Shown here one piece after another: positions 42,168-51,315 of a stretch of DNA of 64,000 nucleotides. The DNA is from ZC4RG29 sp035304385 (GTDB lineage Bacteria; Bacteroidota; Bacteroidia; Cytophagales; Cyclobacteriaceae), in contig DATGQD010000046.1 of assembly GCA_035304385.1 (NCBI GenBank), positions 1-64,000 of the forward strand, given 5' to 3'. Under the pieces are notes generated by a model that saw only the letters and a program-made list of their open reading frames with translations, had not been told where the DNA came from and ran no database searches. Every line of letters starts with the position of its first letter. The first letter of the stretch is position 1. Position numbers and translations under genes: made by a program.

Positions 42168-42262
42168 TTAATTTATTATAACTTTCCGTCGGACCATGCA
42201 AAATAGGATTTGGAAACTGAACGGCCAACTCATCCTGCATCCGCAACCATAAACACTCCCCT

Positions 42263-43435
42263 ATGACCCGGTTTATTCTCTTTGCAGTGTGTGTTTCGTC
42301 CTACTTTCACTGCGCCGACCGCCGTCCCACAACTGTGACCGAGGAACTCCAGCCATTAGAAGTCGGCGCAATGCGGTTCGACCGCTATCTGCCTCTGCTG
42401 GAGGGGCAGCGCGTAGCGCTGGTTGTGAATCACACATCGATGACTGGCAACGCTCATCTCGCCGACACACTAAAAGCGCTTGGCGTCAACCTGGTCAAGA
42501 TCTTCGCACCGGAACATGGGTTTCGCGGTACCGCCGACCCGGGTGAACACATCGAAGACGGCGTGGACCGAAAACTGGGATTGCCCGTGGTATCTCTCTA
42601 CGGCAACAACCGCAAGCCAACACCCGAGCAATTGGAAGATGTCGACGTTGCGGTGTTCGACATCCAGGACGTAGGCACGCGCTTTTACACATACATCAGC
42701 ACACTGCACTACGTCATGGAAGCATGTGCCGAGAGCGGTAAGAAGGTGGTGGTACTCGATCGCCCGAATCCCAACGGTTATGTCGACGGACCGGTGCTTG
42801 ACACCGCATTCCGGTCTTTTGTGGGAATGCATCCCATCCCCGTCGTGCATGGGCTCACCGTAGGCGAACTCGCCAACATGATCAACGGCGAAGGATGGCT
42901 GGCCGGCGGACTTCAATGCGAGGTGGAAGTCGTCCCCGTTACCGGGTGGTCGCACGACGATTCATACTCCTGTCCCGTACGCCCCTCCCCTAACTTACCC
43001 AACGACCAGGCGATACTGTTGTACCCGTCACTTTGCTTTTTTGAAGGGACCGTCATCAGCGTCGGTCGCGGAACACAGACACCCTTCCAGGTGATCGGCA
43101 ATCCATTGCTTACCGATATGCCCTATCACTTCACCCCGGTGAGCATAGAAGGGATGATGAAAAACCCGCCTTTCGAGAACCAGGTGTGCTATGGCCTGGA
43201 TCTTCGCAGTGTACCTGTGGAACGGCGACTGAACATTCAGTATGTAATCGACATGTACAATGCCTATCCCGACAAGAAAAACTTCTTCACGCGCTACTTC
43301 AATACGCTCGCGGGGACAGACAAACTCCGCAAGCAGATCGAAGAAGGCGTCTCCGAAGCGGAGATACGGGAGAGCTGGCAAACCGATTTGAAACAGTATG
43401 AGCAGATGCGGGAGAAGTATTTGATGTACCCGTGA
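42263..43435 (+). CDS. DUF1343 exo-beta-N-acetylmuramidase (NamZ-like)
   Basis: This 390-residue protein has a signal peptide with a Cys at position 17 (VSSYFHC), which may be a lipobox although it is not canonical. DUF1343 is related to NamZ, an enzyme that removes terminal MurNAc from peptidoglycan fragments. Conserved blocks include ALVVNHTSMTGNAHLADTL, FAPEHGFRGTADPGEHIEDGVD, DVAVFDIQDVGTRFYTYIST and VLDRPNPNGYVDGPVLD. It is probably periplasmic and could take part in cell-wall recycling along with the LysM transglycosylase elsewhere in the window. endonuclease III follows on the same strand after 74 bases. Confidence 0.92.
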   Translation: MTRFILFAVCVSSYFHCADRRPTTVTEELQPLEVGAMRFDRYLPLLEGQRVALVVNHTSMTGNAHLADTLKALGVNLVKIFAPEHGFRGTADPGEHIEDGVDRKLGLPVVSLYGNNRKPTPEQLEDVDVAVFDIQDVGTRFYTYISTLHYVMEACAESGKKVVVLDRPNPNGYVDGPVLDTAFRSFVGMHPIPVVHGLTVGELANMINGEGWLAGGLQCEVEVVPVTGWSHDDSYSCPVRPSPNLPNDQAILLYPSLCFFEGTVISVGRGTQTPFQVIGNPLLTDMPYHFTPVSIEGMMKNPPFENQVCYGLDLRSVPVERRLNIQYVIDMYNAYPDKKNFFTRYFNTLAGTDKLRKQIEEGVSEAEIRESWQTDLKQYEQMREKYLMYP

Positions 43436-43509
43436 GGCTGTGTTGAACATCTGAGGGTAAGCCTGCGTTTTTTAAAAATGAGAAAGAAAATAGTGCGTAG
43501 CGCGTTCGT

Positions 43510-44157
43510 ATGGCAACGACCAAAAAAGAAAAGGTAGACGACATCATCCGGATTCTCGAGGAACATTTCCCTGATCCACCGATTCCGCTTCATCATAAAG
43601 ACGGCTATACATTGCTAATCGCGGTGCTTTTGTCGGCACAGTGTACGGATGAACGCGTCAACAAGACGACGCCCATACTCTTCAAACAGGCCGACAATCC
43701 ATACGACATGATCAAGATGAGCGAAGAAGAAATTCGCGAGATCATCAAACCTTGCGGCCTTTCCCCCATGAAGGCCAAGGGCATCTATGGACTGTCGAAA
43801 ATTCTGATCGAAAAGTACGACGGCAACATTCCCGACACTTTTGAAGAGCTCGAGGCGTTGCCGGGCGTAGGACACAAGACGGCCTCGGTAGTGATGACGC
43901 AATGGTTCAACAAACCTGCGTTTCCTGTCGACACCCACATTCACCGGCTGGCCTACCGATGGGGGCTATCCGATGGAAAGAGCGTAGTCAAGACAGAACG
44001 CGACCTCAAGCGCCTGATCCCGGAAGAAAAATGGAAGAGCGTACACCTTCAAATGATCTATTTCGGACGAACCTACTGCCCCGCCCGCGGACATGATTGG
44101 AAGAAATGCCCGATTTGTTCGAAGTATATGAGAAAAGAACTGAGAAAGACCCCGTGA
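43510..44157 (+). CDS. nth: Endonuclease III-like DNA glycosylase with incomplete Fe-S cysteine set
   Basis: This 215-residue HhH-GPD DNA glycosylase removes oxidised pyrimidines and nicks abasic sites. The helix-hairpin-helix is ALPGVGHKTASVV with catalytic Lys123; the catalytic Asp141 lies in FPVDTHIHRLAYR. In the C-terminal region only three Cys (190, 200, 203) are present, in TYCPARGHDWKKCPICSKY, spaced 9 and 2, whereas typical Nth has four Cys spaced 6-2-5. The 4Fe-4S cluster is therefore probably absent or altered. It is co-directional with the NamZ-like gene; a REP-like repeat and fmt follow. Confidence 0.92.
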   Translation: MATTKKEKVDDIIRILEEHFPDPPIPLHHKDGYTLLIAVLLSAQCTDERVNKTTPILFKQADNPYDMIKMSEEEIREIIKPCGLSPMKAKGIYGLSKILIEKYDGNIPDTFEELEALPGVGHKTASVVMTQWFNKPAFPVDTHIHRLAYRWGLSDGKSVVKTERDLKRLIPEEKWKSVHLQMIYFGRTYCPARGHDWKKCPICSKYMRKELRKTP

Positions 44158-44175
44158 AGTACCAGCCCCAGCGGT

Positions 44176-44253
44176 AGGGACGCACACGGGGAAGATCAGA
44201 CGTGCAACGTCACCGGTGGTTGTCGCCCGGTAGGGACGCACGGCGTGCGTCCC
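44176..44253. repeat. TAGGGACGCAC repeat with perfect hairpin (REP-like)
   Basis: TAGGGACGCAC occurs twice, at 44176-44186 and 44231-44241. The second copy forms a 9-bp perfect stem with GTGCGTCCC (44245-44253) and a GGC loop. Elements of this type recur in many genomes. There is no T-run. It lies between nth and fmt. Confidence 0.6.
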
Positions 44254-44333
44254 GGAATAGTATGCGTGCCGGGTAACCTCCATAGTGAAAAAAATCAGCA
44301 TTTAGGCTTACTTGCACCCTTCTTTAGCAGATT

Positions 44334-45254
44334 ATGCCGGATTTACGCATCGTTTTTATGGGCACGCCGGAGTTTGCCGTGCCAAGCTTGAGAATCCTCG
44401 CAGAGAATAACTTCAATGTCGTCGCCGTGCTAACGGCGCCCGACAAACCGCAGGGCCGCGGAAGAAAGGTCGCTTTTTCCGCGGTGAAGGCCTGCGCATT
44501 GGAGTACGGCCTGCCCGTCCTTCAGCCGACAAACCTCAAGTCCCCGGAATTCCTCGAACAACTCAAAGCCTTCCATGCCAACCTCCAGGTGGTGGTGGCC
44601 TTTCGCATGCTTCCTGAAGCCGTGTGGTCTATGCCTGAACTGGGCACCATCAACCTCCACGCTTCCCTCCTGCCGCAATATCGCGGCGCCGCCCCCATCA
44701 ACTGGGCCATCATCAATGGCGAAACGGAGACCGGCGTGACCACCTTCTTCATCCGCCACGAGATCGACACGGGAAACATTATCTTCCAGGAAAGAGTATC
44801 CATTGACTCGGGCGACACAGCGGGAACACTGCACGATAAATTGAAAACCGTCGGCGCGGAACTGGTACTCAAAACGGTGCGTGCCATCGCTTCCGGAAAT
44901 TATCCGGTTCAACCTCAGCCGGTGATTGAGGAACTAAAGACCGCGCCACGCATCCACAAGGAAACGTGTGCCATCCAATGGAATAAGAGCAGCAGGGAGA
45001 TCGTGAATTTTGTCCGCGGCCTTAGTCCCTACCCCGCAGCATGGACGACATTCAATGGTCGCCATTTCAAAATTCTCCAAACCACCGCACTGGAACTTGA
45101 TGCCAACGGACGCAAGCCCGGCGAGTGGGATACCGATAACAAATCCTATCTCCATGTGCGCACAGCGGACGGTTGGGTGGCCATATTGGAATTGCAGGCC
45201 GAAGGAAAACGCGCGATGACGACGAAGCAATACTTCGCCGGGAACAAGCTGTGA
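44334..45254 (+). CDS. fmt: Methionyl-tRNA formyltransferase
   Basis: This 306-residue enzyme formylates initiator Met-tRNA with 10-formyl-tetrahydrofolate. Motifs are RIVFMGTPEFAVPSLRIL at the start, LTAPDKPQGRGRKV, and the catalytic region INLHASLLPQYRGAAPINWAI with Asn, His and the later Asp (RHEIDTGNIIF). The C-terminal tRNA-binding OB-like domain has RGLSPYPAAWTTF. Length is normal. It is convergent with the DASS symporter gene, with 22 bases between. def and other translation genes are not nearby. Confidence 0.97.
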   Translation: MPDLRIVFMGTPEFAVPSLRILAENNFNVVAVLTAPDKPQGRGRKVAFSAVKACALEYGLPVLQPTNLKSPEFLEQLKAFHANLQVVVAFRMLPEAVWSMPELGTINLHASLLPQYRGAAPINWAIINGETETGVTTFFIRHEIDTGNIIFQERVSIDSGDTAGTLHDKLKTVGAELVLKTVRAIASGNYPVQPQPVIEELKTAPRIHKETCAIQWNKSSREIVNFVRGLSPYPAAWTTFNGRHFKILQTTALELDANGRKPGEWDTDNKSYLHVRTADGWVAILELQAEGKRAMTTKQYFAGNKL

Positions 45255-45276
45255 GATATGCAGGACCGAACCTTCC

Positions 45277-46740
45277 TCACACCAACAGCAACGACAACGC
45301 CACGATCGTCAACACGGAGATGATATTGAGGATAACACCAGCCCGAAGCATGTCGATGAGTCGTATGTGGCCGCTCGCGAACAATATCGCGTTTGGGGGT
45401 GTCGAAATGGGGAGACAGAAGGCGCAGCTGGCAGCTAATGTAACGGGGACGGCCAGGACAGCCGGATCGTAGCCCAATCCATCCGCGATGCCAAAGACGA
45501 CCGGAACGAAAATCGTCGTCAGCGCAACATTGCTCATCAATTCTGTTAACAAAAGTGCGATAGCCGCCAGGGCAAGGGTAAAAATCCACAGGTCGATTTC
45601 ACCCCAGGCCGTCACACTGTCGCCAATCATCTGAATCAACCCTGACTCTTCCAAACTTCTGGCGAGGCATAACCCACCCCCGAACAGGATAAGAATACCC
45701 CAAGGCATCCTTTTCATGTCTTCCCACGAAAGCAGGAATTCGCCTTTCCTGAAGTTGATCGGAAGAGAGAACATCAACAGGCCGCCTGTCATGGCAATGA
45801 GCGTGTCATCCAGGATTTTTACACCCGCACCCGGTCCGTAGAAAATAAGAGAAAGAAAACTGTTGATATATTCCCTGAATATCCAACTGAATGCCGTGAG
45901 GCCGAAGATGACCAACACCATGCGTTCGGCTTTTGTCAGCGGTCCGAGTTCGGCCAGCCGCGCTTTGATAACGCCGGAAGATCCCCGGATGCTCTTAAGC
46001 TGGTTCGGAAAGGCAATGCGCGTGATGACCAAATAGCACAATACAAGAACCGCAACTGCAACCGGAGCTCCGATAGTAAGCCATTCGGCAAAACTCACGT
46101 TGTCTTCATACCGTTGCTCATACAATGCCACCATTACCACATTGGGTGGTGTGCCCACGATGGTGGCCATCCCTCCTATGTTTGCTGCGTACGCGATACT
46201 CAGCATGAGTCCGGTAGCAAAGTTGCGATACCCTTTTTGCGACAGCCCCTCAGCGCCCAGCCTGTCGCTGATTAGCTGTGTTACGGATATCGCGATGGGA
46301 AGCATCATGATGGCTGTCGCGGTATTGCTGATCCACATGCTGATCAGACCACTCGCCAGGGTGAACCCCGCGATAATCCCATCGCCACTGGTCCCCGTCA
46401 TGCGGATCATGTTCAGCGCGATACGCTCATGCAACCGGTGCTTTTCAAGCGCCAAAGCGATGATGAAGCCGCCCATAAAGAGGTAGATCACCGGATTGCC
46501 GTAGGAGGATGTGGCTTCACCTACCGTTAGCACGCCGAGCAACGGCAGCAGGATCATCGGAATGAGGGCGGTCACCGCTACGTGCACAGCATCGGTCACC
46601 CACCATGTCACCATCCAGGCGGCCGTTGCCAGAACCTTGCATGCTTCCGGGCTCAGATCGGTCAGGTTGGTAAGCCCGACGTAAACCGCCGCAAACAACA
46701 ACGGACCCAGAACAAGACCTTTAGCTTTCAATTGACTCAA
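45277..46740 (-). CDS. DASS (SLC13) sodium/dicarboxylate or sulfate symporter
   Basis: This 487-residue polytopic protein starts at TTG (46740) and has about 11 hydrophobic segments. Family signatures are AAWMVTWWVTDAVHVAVTALIPM, the SNT motif in ISMWISNTATAIMMLPIA (sodium site 1), IGGMATIVGTPPNVVMVALY, and the second SNT-like block ELMSNVALTTIFVPVV in the C-terminal half. The substrate (dicarboxylate, tricarboxylate or sulfate) cannot be read from sequence. It is divergent from folA. A cytosolic ATP-binding partner is not present, as expected for this family. Confidence 0.92.
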   Translation of the reverse strand: MSQLKAKGLVLGPLLFAAVYVGLTNLTDLSPEACKVLATAAWMVTWWVTDAVHVAVTALIPMILLPLLGVLTVGEATSSYGNPVIYLFMGGFIIALALEKHRLHERIALNMIRMTGTSGDGIIAGFTLASGLISMWISNTATAIMMLPIAISVTQLISDRLGAEGLSQKGYRNFATGLMLSIAYAANIGGMATIVGTPPNVVMVALYEQRYEDNVSFAEWLTIGAPVAVAVLVLCYLVITRIAFPNQLKSIRGSSGVIKARLAELGPLTKAERMVLVIFGLTAFSWIFREYINSFLSLIFYGPGAGVKILDDTLIAMTGGLLMFSLPINFRKGEFLLSWEDMKRMPWGILILFGGGLCLARSLEESGLIQMIGDSVTAWGEIDLWIFTLALAAIALLLTELMSNVALTTIFVPVVFGIADGLGYDPAVLAVPVTLAASCAFCLPISTPPNAILFASGHIRLIDMLRAGVILNIISVLTIVALSLLLV

Positions 46741-46866
46741 GACGCCAGAAATTTTTGCCGTTGAAAATAGAGAAGTTCTTCACTTTGACCTAATTGGCGG
46801 TGTAATTTTAGATACGTTCTCTACTTTCCGACAAATGCGCTATTTTACGCAGTTATTGTATACTCC

Positions 46867-47388
46867 ATGATCGTCTCCCTGATTGCTGCAGTGTCACGTA
46901 ACAATGTCATCGGAAAGGACAACGACCTTCCCTGGAACCTGCCGGATGATATGAAATATTTCATGCAGACCACGAGCCGGCATCATGTGATCATGGGACG
47001 AAAAAACTACGAATCCATTCCGGAAAAATTCAGGCCGCTGCCCAGCCGGGTGAATATCGTAGTGACACGCAAGCGCGATTACGAGGCGCCGGGATGTCAT
47101 GTGGTGCACTCCCTGGAAGATGCCTTTGCAATCCCGATGCAAAGCGAGCAGGAGGAAGTGTTCGTTATTGGTGGCGCCGATATATTCCGCCAATCGCTTC
47201 CCTACGCCGACCGCCTTTACCTTACCGAAATCCACGCCGAGGTTGAAGGCGACATCCTGTTTCCCGAATTCGACCGCAGCGAGTGGAAGGAATTGTCGAG
47301 GGTTCCGCATGAAGCAGATGATCGACATCGCTACCCTTTCGACTTCGTCGTGTACGAACGCCGCGACGAGCTCGCATCCCGGAATTGA
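46867..47388 (+). CDS. folA: Dihydrofolate reductase
   Basis: This 173-residue enzyme reduces dihydrofolate to tetrahydrofolate with NADPH. Motifs are IAAVSRNNVIGKDNDLPWNLPDDMKYF with the catalytic Asp in PDDM, HHVIMGRKNYESIP (cofactor site), VFVIGGADIFRQSLP and YLTEIHAEVEGDILFP. The gene ends six bases before a TauE/SafE permease gene, so the two are likely co-transcribed, although a functional link is not obvious. Confidence 0.97.
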   Translation: MIVSLIAAVSRNNVIGKDNDLPWNLPDDMKYFMQTTSRHHVIMGRKNYESIPEKFRPLPSRVNIVVTRKRDYEAPGCHVVHSLEDAFAIPMQSEQEEVFVIGGADIFRQSLPYADRLYLTEIHAEVEGDILFPEFDRSEWKELSRVPHEADDRHRYPFDFVVYERRDELASRN

Positions 47389-47394
47389 CACCAT

Positions 47395-48150
47395 ATGGAG
47401 TTTTACCATTACCCCATCATAATTGCCGTTGGTATCCTTTCGGGATTCATTAATACGCTGGCAGGCGGCGGATCCCTCATCACGCTGCCGTTACTCATTT
47501 TCCTGTTCGACCTCCCCGGCAGTGTAGCCAATGCCACTAACCGTATTGCCGTCCTTGCTCAAAGCGGGCTCGCAACGGCAGGGTTTCGCAGCAAGGGGGT
47601 TGTGTTGCCCACCCCTTACGTTTACTACCTGGCAGGAGCGGCCGTAGTAGGCGGACTGATTGGCGCCAACCTGGCCATCGCGATCAGCGATCAGCTATTC
47701 AATCGCATACTCGCCGTGATGATGGTGGTGATTGTCGTGCTCACCGTACGGAACCACAATCGCACTCAGGCTGCTGGCAATGAAAACCTCAGCCTCACCA
47801 GCAAGATCATCGGCACGATTGCATTTCTGTTCATCGGTATTTATGGGGGTTTCCTTCAAGCGGGCATAGGATTTTTCCTTATAGCATTGTTCAACGGCTT
47901 TCACCGGTTCAACCTGGTGGTAACCAACTATATCAAGGTGTTCCTGGTCCTGCTACTGGGTATAGTTTCCGTTACGGTATTTGCATTTGCAGGAGAGATA
48001 CGCTGGGAATATGGAATCCTCCTTGCCGTCGGTCAGGGGATCGGAGGCTGGTACTCGAGCCGGTGGTCGGTGACCCGGGGTGAGAAATGGGTAAAGCGCG
48101 TGCTCGTTGTGATGGTGATCGTTATGGCCGTCAAGCTCTGGTTCTTCTAA
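47395..48150 (+). CDS. TauE/SafE family permease
   Basis: This 251-residue integral membrane protein has about eight hydrophobic segments in two similar halves. The first half carries the family signature GILSGFINTLAGGGSLITLPLLI and ANATNRIAVLAQSGLA; the second half has GIYGGFLQAGIGFFLIALF. TauE/SafE proteins export or import sulfonates, sulfite or related anions in known cases; the substrate here is unknown. It is six bases after folA and is convergent with the zinc protease gene. Confidence 0.9.
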   Translation: MEFYHYPIIIAVGILSGFINTLAGGGSLITLPLLIFLFDLPGSVANATNRIAVLAQSGLATAGFRSKGVVLPTPYVYYLAGAAVVGGLIGANLAIAISDQLFNRILAVMMVVIVVLTVRNHNRTQAAGNENLSLTSKIIGTIAFLFIGIYGGFLQAGIGFFLIALFNGFHRFNLVVTNYIKVFLVLLLGIVSVTVFAFAGEIRWEYGILLAVGQGIGGWYSSRWSVTRGEKWVKRVLVVMVIVMAVKLWFF

Positions 48151-48155
48151 GCGGC

Positions 48156-49031
48156 CTACAGGCTCGTGGCGTTGAACGTATCGCCCTGGCGTATATCACC
48201 CGTTTCGAAGCCCTTCTTGAACCATCGCATACGTTGCTCTGAGGTGCCGTGCGTAAATGAGTCGGGCGTTACATACCCTTGCGATTGCATCTGCAGCCGA
48301 TCATCACCGATCGCACTTGCGGCGCCCAACGCTTCCTCAATGTCACCTGATTCCAGGATGTTTTTTGATCGCTGCGCGTGGTGTGCCCATACGCCGGCAA
48401 GGAAATCGGCCTGAAGTTCAAGGCGAACGGACAGTTGATTGTACTCCTCTTCGCTCATCTGTCCGCGCGCGGCATGTACCTTATCTATAATACCCAACAA
48501 GTACTGAATGTGGTGGCCCACTTCATGTGCGACAACATAGGCCTGGGCAAAATCTCCCGGTGCCTCAAAACGGCGTTGCAATTCATTGAAGAAACTCAAA
48601 TCGATATACAGTTTTTCATCGGCGCTGCAGTAAAACGGTCCGGTGGCCGCGCTTGCATGTCCGCACGCCGAACGCACGCTCCCGGAAAACAAGACCAGTG
48701 TGGGTTCACGATACCCGTCGAGCAAACTGTTCCATACATCTTCGGTGTCGGCCAGCACCACAGCCGTAAATTCCGCGAGCTGCTCTTCCTCCGGCGAAGG
48801 CGTGTATGTAGTCCCCTGTTCTACTCCCAGACCTCCACCACTTCCCGAGATTTCCTGGAGTAGCGCCAGTGGATTCTTTCCTATCAACAGACTGACGACA
48901 ACAATAATGGCGACGACACCGAGACCACCTTTGGTGAGCATGCCGCCCATCAGCCCACCAGGCAGTCCTGACCCACCACGGCCGCGCTGGTCGCTGACGT
49001 TGGTACTTTTTCTTCTTCCTTGCCACCGCAT
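48156..49031 (-). CDS. Neutral zinc metallopeptidase (YpfJ-like)
   Basis: This 291-residue protein has one N-terminal membrane segment around residues 35-57 (GGLGVVAIIVVVSLLIG) and a large extracytoplasmic domain. The zinc motif HEVGHHIQ is in AYVVAHEVGHHIQYLLG, followed by LELQADFLAGVWAHH with the third-ligand Glu-type block, as in the YpfJ/KPN_02809 family. The ATG at 49031 gives the usual family start MRWQGRRKSTNV, whereas the longer form needs a TTG. The physiological target is unknown. Confidence 0.92.
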   Translation of the reverse strand: MRWQGRRKSTNVSDQRGRGGSGLPGGLMGGMLTKGGLGVVAIIVVVSLLIGKNPLALLQEISGSGGGLGVEQGTTYTPSPEEEQLAEFTAVVLADTEDVWNSLLDGYREPTLVLFSGSVRSACGHASAATGPFYCSADEKLYIDLSFFNELQRRFEAPGDFAQAYVVAHEVGHHIQYLLGIIDKVHAARGQMSEEEYNQLSVRLELQADFLAGVWAHHAQRSKNILESGDIEEALGAASAIGDDRLQMQSQGYVTPDSFTHGTSEQRMRWFKKGFETGDIRQGDTFNATSL

Positions 49032-49100
49032 AAAAACAGGGTTTGATTGCCTATACAATTTAGGCTAAAGGCATGTGAGAAACAGCATCGACTCGAATTT

Positions 49101-49871
49101 TTACAAACGCCGGACGCCCATGCCCCCGTCGGCATGGATGACCTGCCCTGTGGCGTAGGGCAGGCCGCCCTCGGCAAGCACGAGCGCAATGGCGCCAATG
49201 TCGTCAGGCGTTCCCCATCGCTTCTCTACGGTAAGCCCCTCCGCAATCAGTTTGTCGTACTTTTCCCTAACGCCCGCCGTCATGTCGGTTTCGACAATAC
49301 CGGGCTGGATTTCATATACGGGTATGTTTTCGTCGCCCAGTCGCGCGGCAAACAGCTTGGTCATCATCGCCAGGCCGGCCTTGGCCATGCAATATTCTCC
49401 CCGGTTAATGGAGACAACCGAGGCAGAAATCGACGTAATGGTAATAATACAGGGGGTATACGTCGGATCCGCCTTTTTCTCTGTTATCATCTTCTTCACA
49501 ACGCGCTGGGATAGAAAGAAGGTACCCTTGAGGTTGATATTCATCACATAGTCGAAGCCCTCTTCATCCAAGTCCAGCATGTCTACCCGCTTCTTCGGCG
49601 CAACGCCGGCGTTGTTGATCAGCACATCGATCCGACCAAGCGATTGCCAGGCACAATGTATAATACGATCCCGATCCTGCGCGCTACCGATGTCCCCCTG
49701 GCAATAGCTTACTTTCACCCCCATTTCGCTGAGTTCTTTGAGGACGTCCTGCACGTCTTCCTGCTGACGCACACCATTCAGGGCAAGGTTATAACCTTTG
49801 CCCGCGAGGCTTTTGGCGATACCCAGACCGATGCCCCGGGTACCTCCGGTGATGAGGGCTGTTCTTTTCAC
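49101..49871 (-). CDS. Short-chain dehydrogenase/reductase, last gene of the SSS-GH88 operon
   Basis: This 256-residue SDR has the coenzyme motif ALITGGTRGIGLGIAKSLA, NNAGVAPKK, and the catalytic Ser-Tyr-Lys in SISASVVSINRGEYCMAKAG (Tyr-x-x-x-Lys present). It is often annotated as 3-ketoacyl-ACP reductase, but the operon suggests a sugar-derived substrate. It starts with GTG, whose last bases overlap the TGA of the flavoenzyme gene (GTGA, four bases). Its position as the last of five tightly coupled genes implies it handles an intermediate of the same pathway. Confidence 0.92.
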   Translation of the reverse strand: MKRTALITGGTRGIGLGIAKSLAGKGYNLALNGVRQQEDVQDVLKELSEMGVKVSYCQGDIGSAQDRDRIIHCAWQSLGRIDVLINNAGVAPKKRVDMLDLDEEGFDYVMNINLKGTFFLSQRVVKKMITEKKADPTYTPCIITITSISASVVSINRGEYCMAKAGLAMMTKLFAARLGDENIPVYEIQPGIVETDMTAGVREKYDKLIAEGLTVEKRWGTPDDIGAIALVLAEGGLPYATGQVIHADGGMGVRRL

Positions 49872-51307
49872 GAGGTTTTCAATTCTTTTAACGTTGCAGC
49901 TTCAGGAAGCGCTTTGTAGAACGGATCGAGGGGAAAACATCCCGAGATCATTCCGTTTCGGGGCGCGGTGGTACAATCGGAAAACGTTCTGCACAGCCGG
50001 TCGCGGCGCAATTTCCTGCCCTCCAACACATCGGCCGGCAAGTCGGGGTAAGACAACACCATCCTTCCCAGGCCGACAAAGTCAGCCATGTCCTGCGCTA
50101 TCACAGGCTGACCGACATGGGGCAGCCATTCCTGCAGGTACGAGTACGCCGAACCGACGATTGTCAATCCGGGAAAAGCGCGCTTCACCTCCGCCGTCGC
50201 TCGTATCTGTCGCGCCACACCCACTAGTGGATCTTCCGGCGGCTGATATCCATCCGAGGGAGGAAATAATGCAGGGCGCTGTATGTGCGGATTGTAATAC
50301 GGGCTCCCCGCCGTAATGCAAACCAGGTTTATATCCAGGTTCTGAAGCGTTTCAAGAAATCGCAACGGCTCTGTCAGGTCATACGCTGCATCATTTCCGG
50401 GTCCACCGAACGCGAAGGGATAATCCTGACCATACGCTTCCGGCATGCCCAGGTCGTCCGGACCTTTTTTAAAAGGGATCCAGTCAAACACACTTAGTCG
50501 AACCGCAATGTCAAGACCAGACGTCTCCGCCCGTATCCCTTCGACAATAGAAGTCAGGAACCGCATCCGGTTCTCCAGGGTGCCGCCGTATCGGCCTTCG
50601 CGGTGTACGGAAGAAAGAAACTCGTGGCCGAGGTAGCCGTGACAATGTTTGACATCGACGAACTGAAATCCCGCCTCCGCCGCCTGCCGCGCAGCGCGGA
50701 CAAAGTCTTCAATAAGATAGTCGATGTCGCTATCGCTCATCACCGGATAATCTTCACCCAATCCAAACCGCGCGTCCAGCAACGGGTGATGGTAAAGAAT
50801 GCGTGGCTCCATCCTTTTTTTGTCGTTCGGCTTACAAAATCGCCCCGAGTGCGTGAGTTGCAGACCGACAAGCAAGTCATTTAAATTCTCATAGCGCTCC
50901 TCATGATCGCGGATGAGGTCTTCAAACAGCCGTTTGAAGTCGTCGAGGTTCTTATCGTTCATGACGAGCTGGTTGGGATTGGCCCGGCCGTCATGCCGAA
51001 CGGCCACCGCTTCACATCCCCACAACAACTTCGCTCCACTGATGGCAAAATGATGCCACCGCCGCCGGGTAAACTCCGTAGGTTTGCCGTCAGGAGTACC
51101 GTCCCATCCTTCCATCGGCAGAATGCAAAACCGGTTTCCAAGGTTTCGGCCTGAAGGAAGCGCATACGACTGCCCAAATACCGACGGAGATTTTAGGGTG
51201 CCGTCAAACGGAAGGTCCGCGCCTACTGACGCAGCGTATGCAACAAAATCACTCGCTGTCTTTAGCTGCGCGATTCGTTTATACTTCGGTTTGTGTTTCG
51301 TGGTCAT
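49868..51307 (-). CDS. Old-yellow-enzyme-type NADH:flavin oxidoreductase
   Basis: This FMN enzyme has 479 residues from ATG 51307; a TTG at 51319 overlapping the upstream stop is an alternative start. OYE blocks are LGNRFCILPMEGWDGTPDG near residue 60, VDVKHCHGYLGHEFLS (catalytic region), and REGRYGGTLENRMRFL. It is longer than simple OYEs and ends with a Cys-containing segment, CRTFSDCTTAPRNGMISGC, that does not follow the usual 4Fe-4S spacing of dienoyl-CoA reductases. It lies between the GH88 hydrolase and SDR genes, so it probably reduces an unsaturated or keto sugar acid; this is inference. Confidence 0.88.
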   Translation of the reverse strand: MTTKHKPKYKRIAQLKTASDFVAYAASVGADLPFDGTLKSPSVFGQSYALPSGRNLGNRFCILPMEGWDGTPDGKPTEFTRRRWHHFAISGAKLLWGCEAVAVRHDGRANPNQLVMNDKNLDDFKRLFEDLIRDHEERYENLNDLLVGLQLTHSGRFCKPNDKKRMEPRILYHHPLLDARFGLGEDYPVMSDSDIDYLIEDFVRAARQAAEAGFQFVDVKHCHGYLGHEFLSSVHREGRYGGTLENRMRFLTSIVEGIRAETSGLDIAVRLSVFDWIPFKKGPDDLGMPEAYGQDYPFAFGGPGNDAAYDLTEPLRFLETLQNLDINLVCITAGSPYYNPHIQRPALFPPSDGYQPPEDPLVGVARQIRATAEVKRAFPGLTIVGSAYSYLQEWLPHVGQPVIAQDMADFVGLGRMVLSYPDLPADVLEGRKLRRDRLCRTFSDCTTAPRNGMISGCFPLDPFYKALPEAATLKELKTS

Positions 51308-51315
51308 CCTGTCTT

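Noticed and set aside
44233..44253. Intrinsic terminator of nth
   Set aside because: The stem is strong but no T-run follows on either strand, and a second copy of the unit lies nearby, so a repeat element is a better description.
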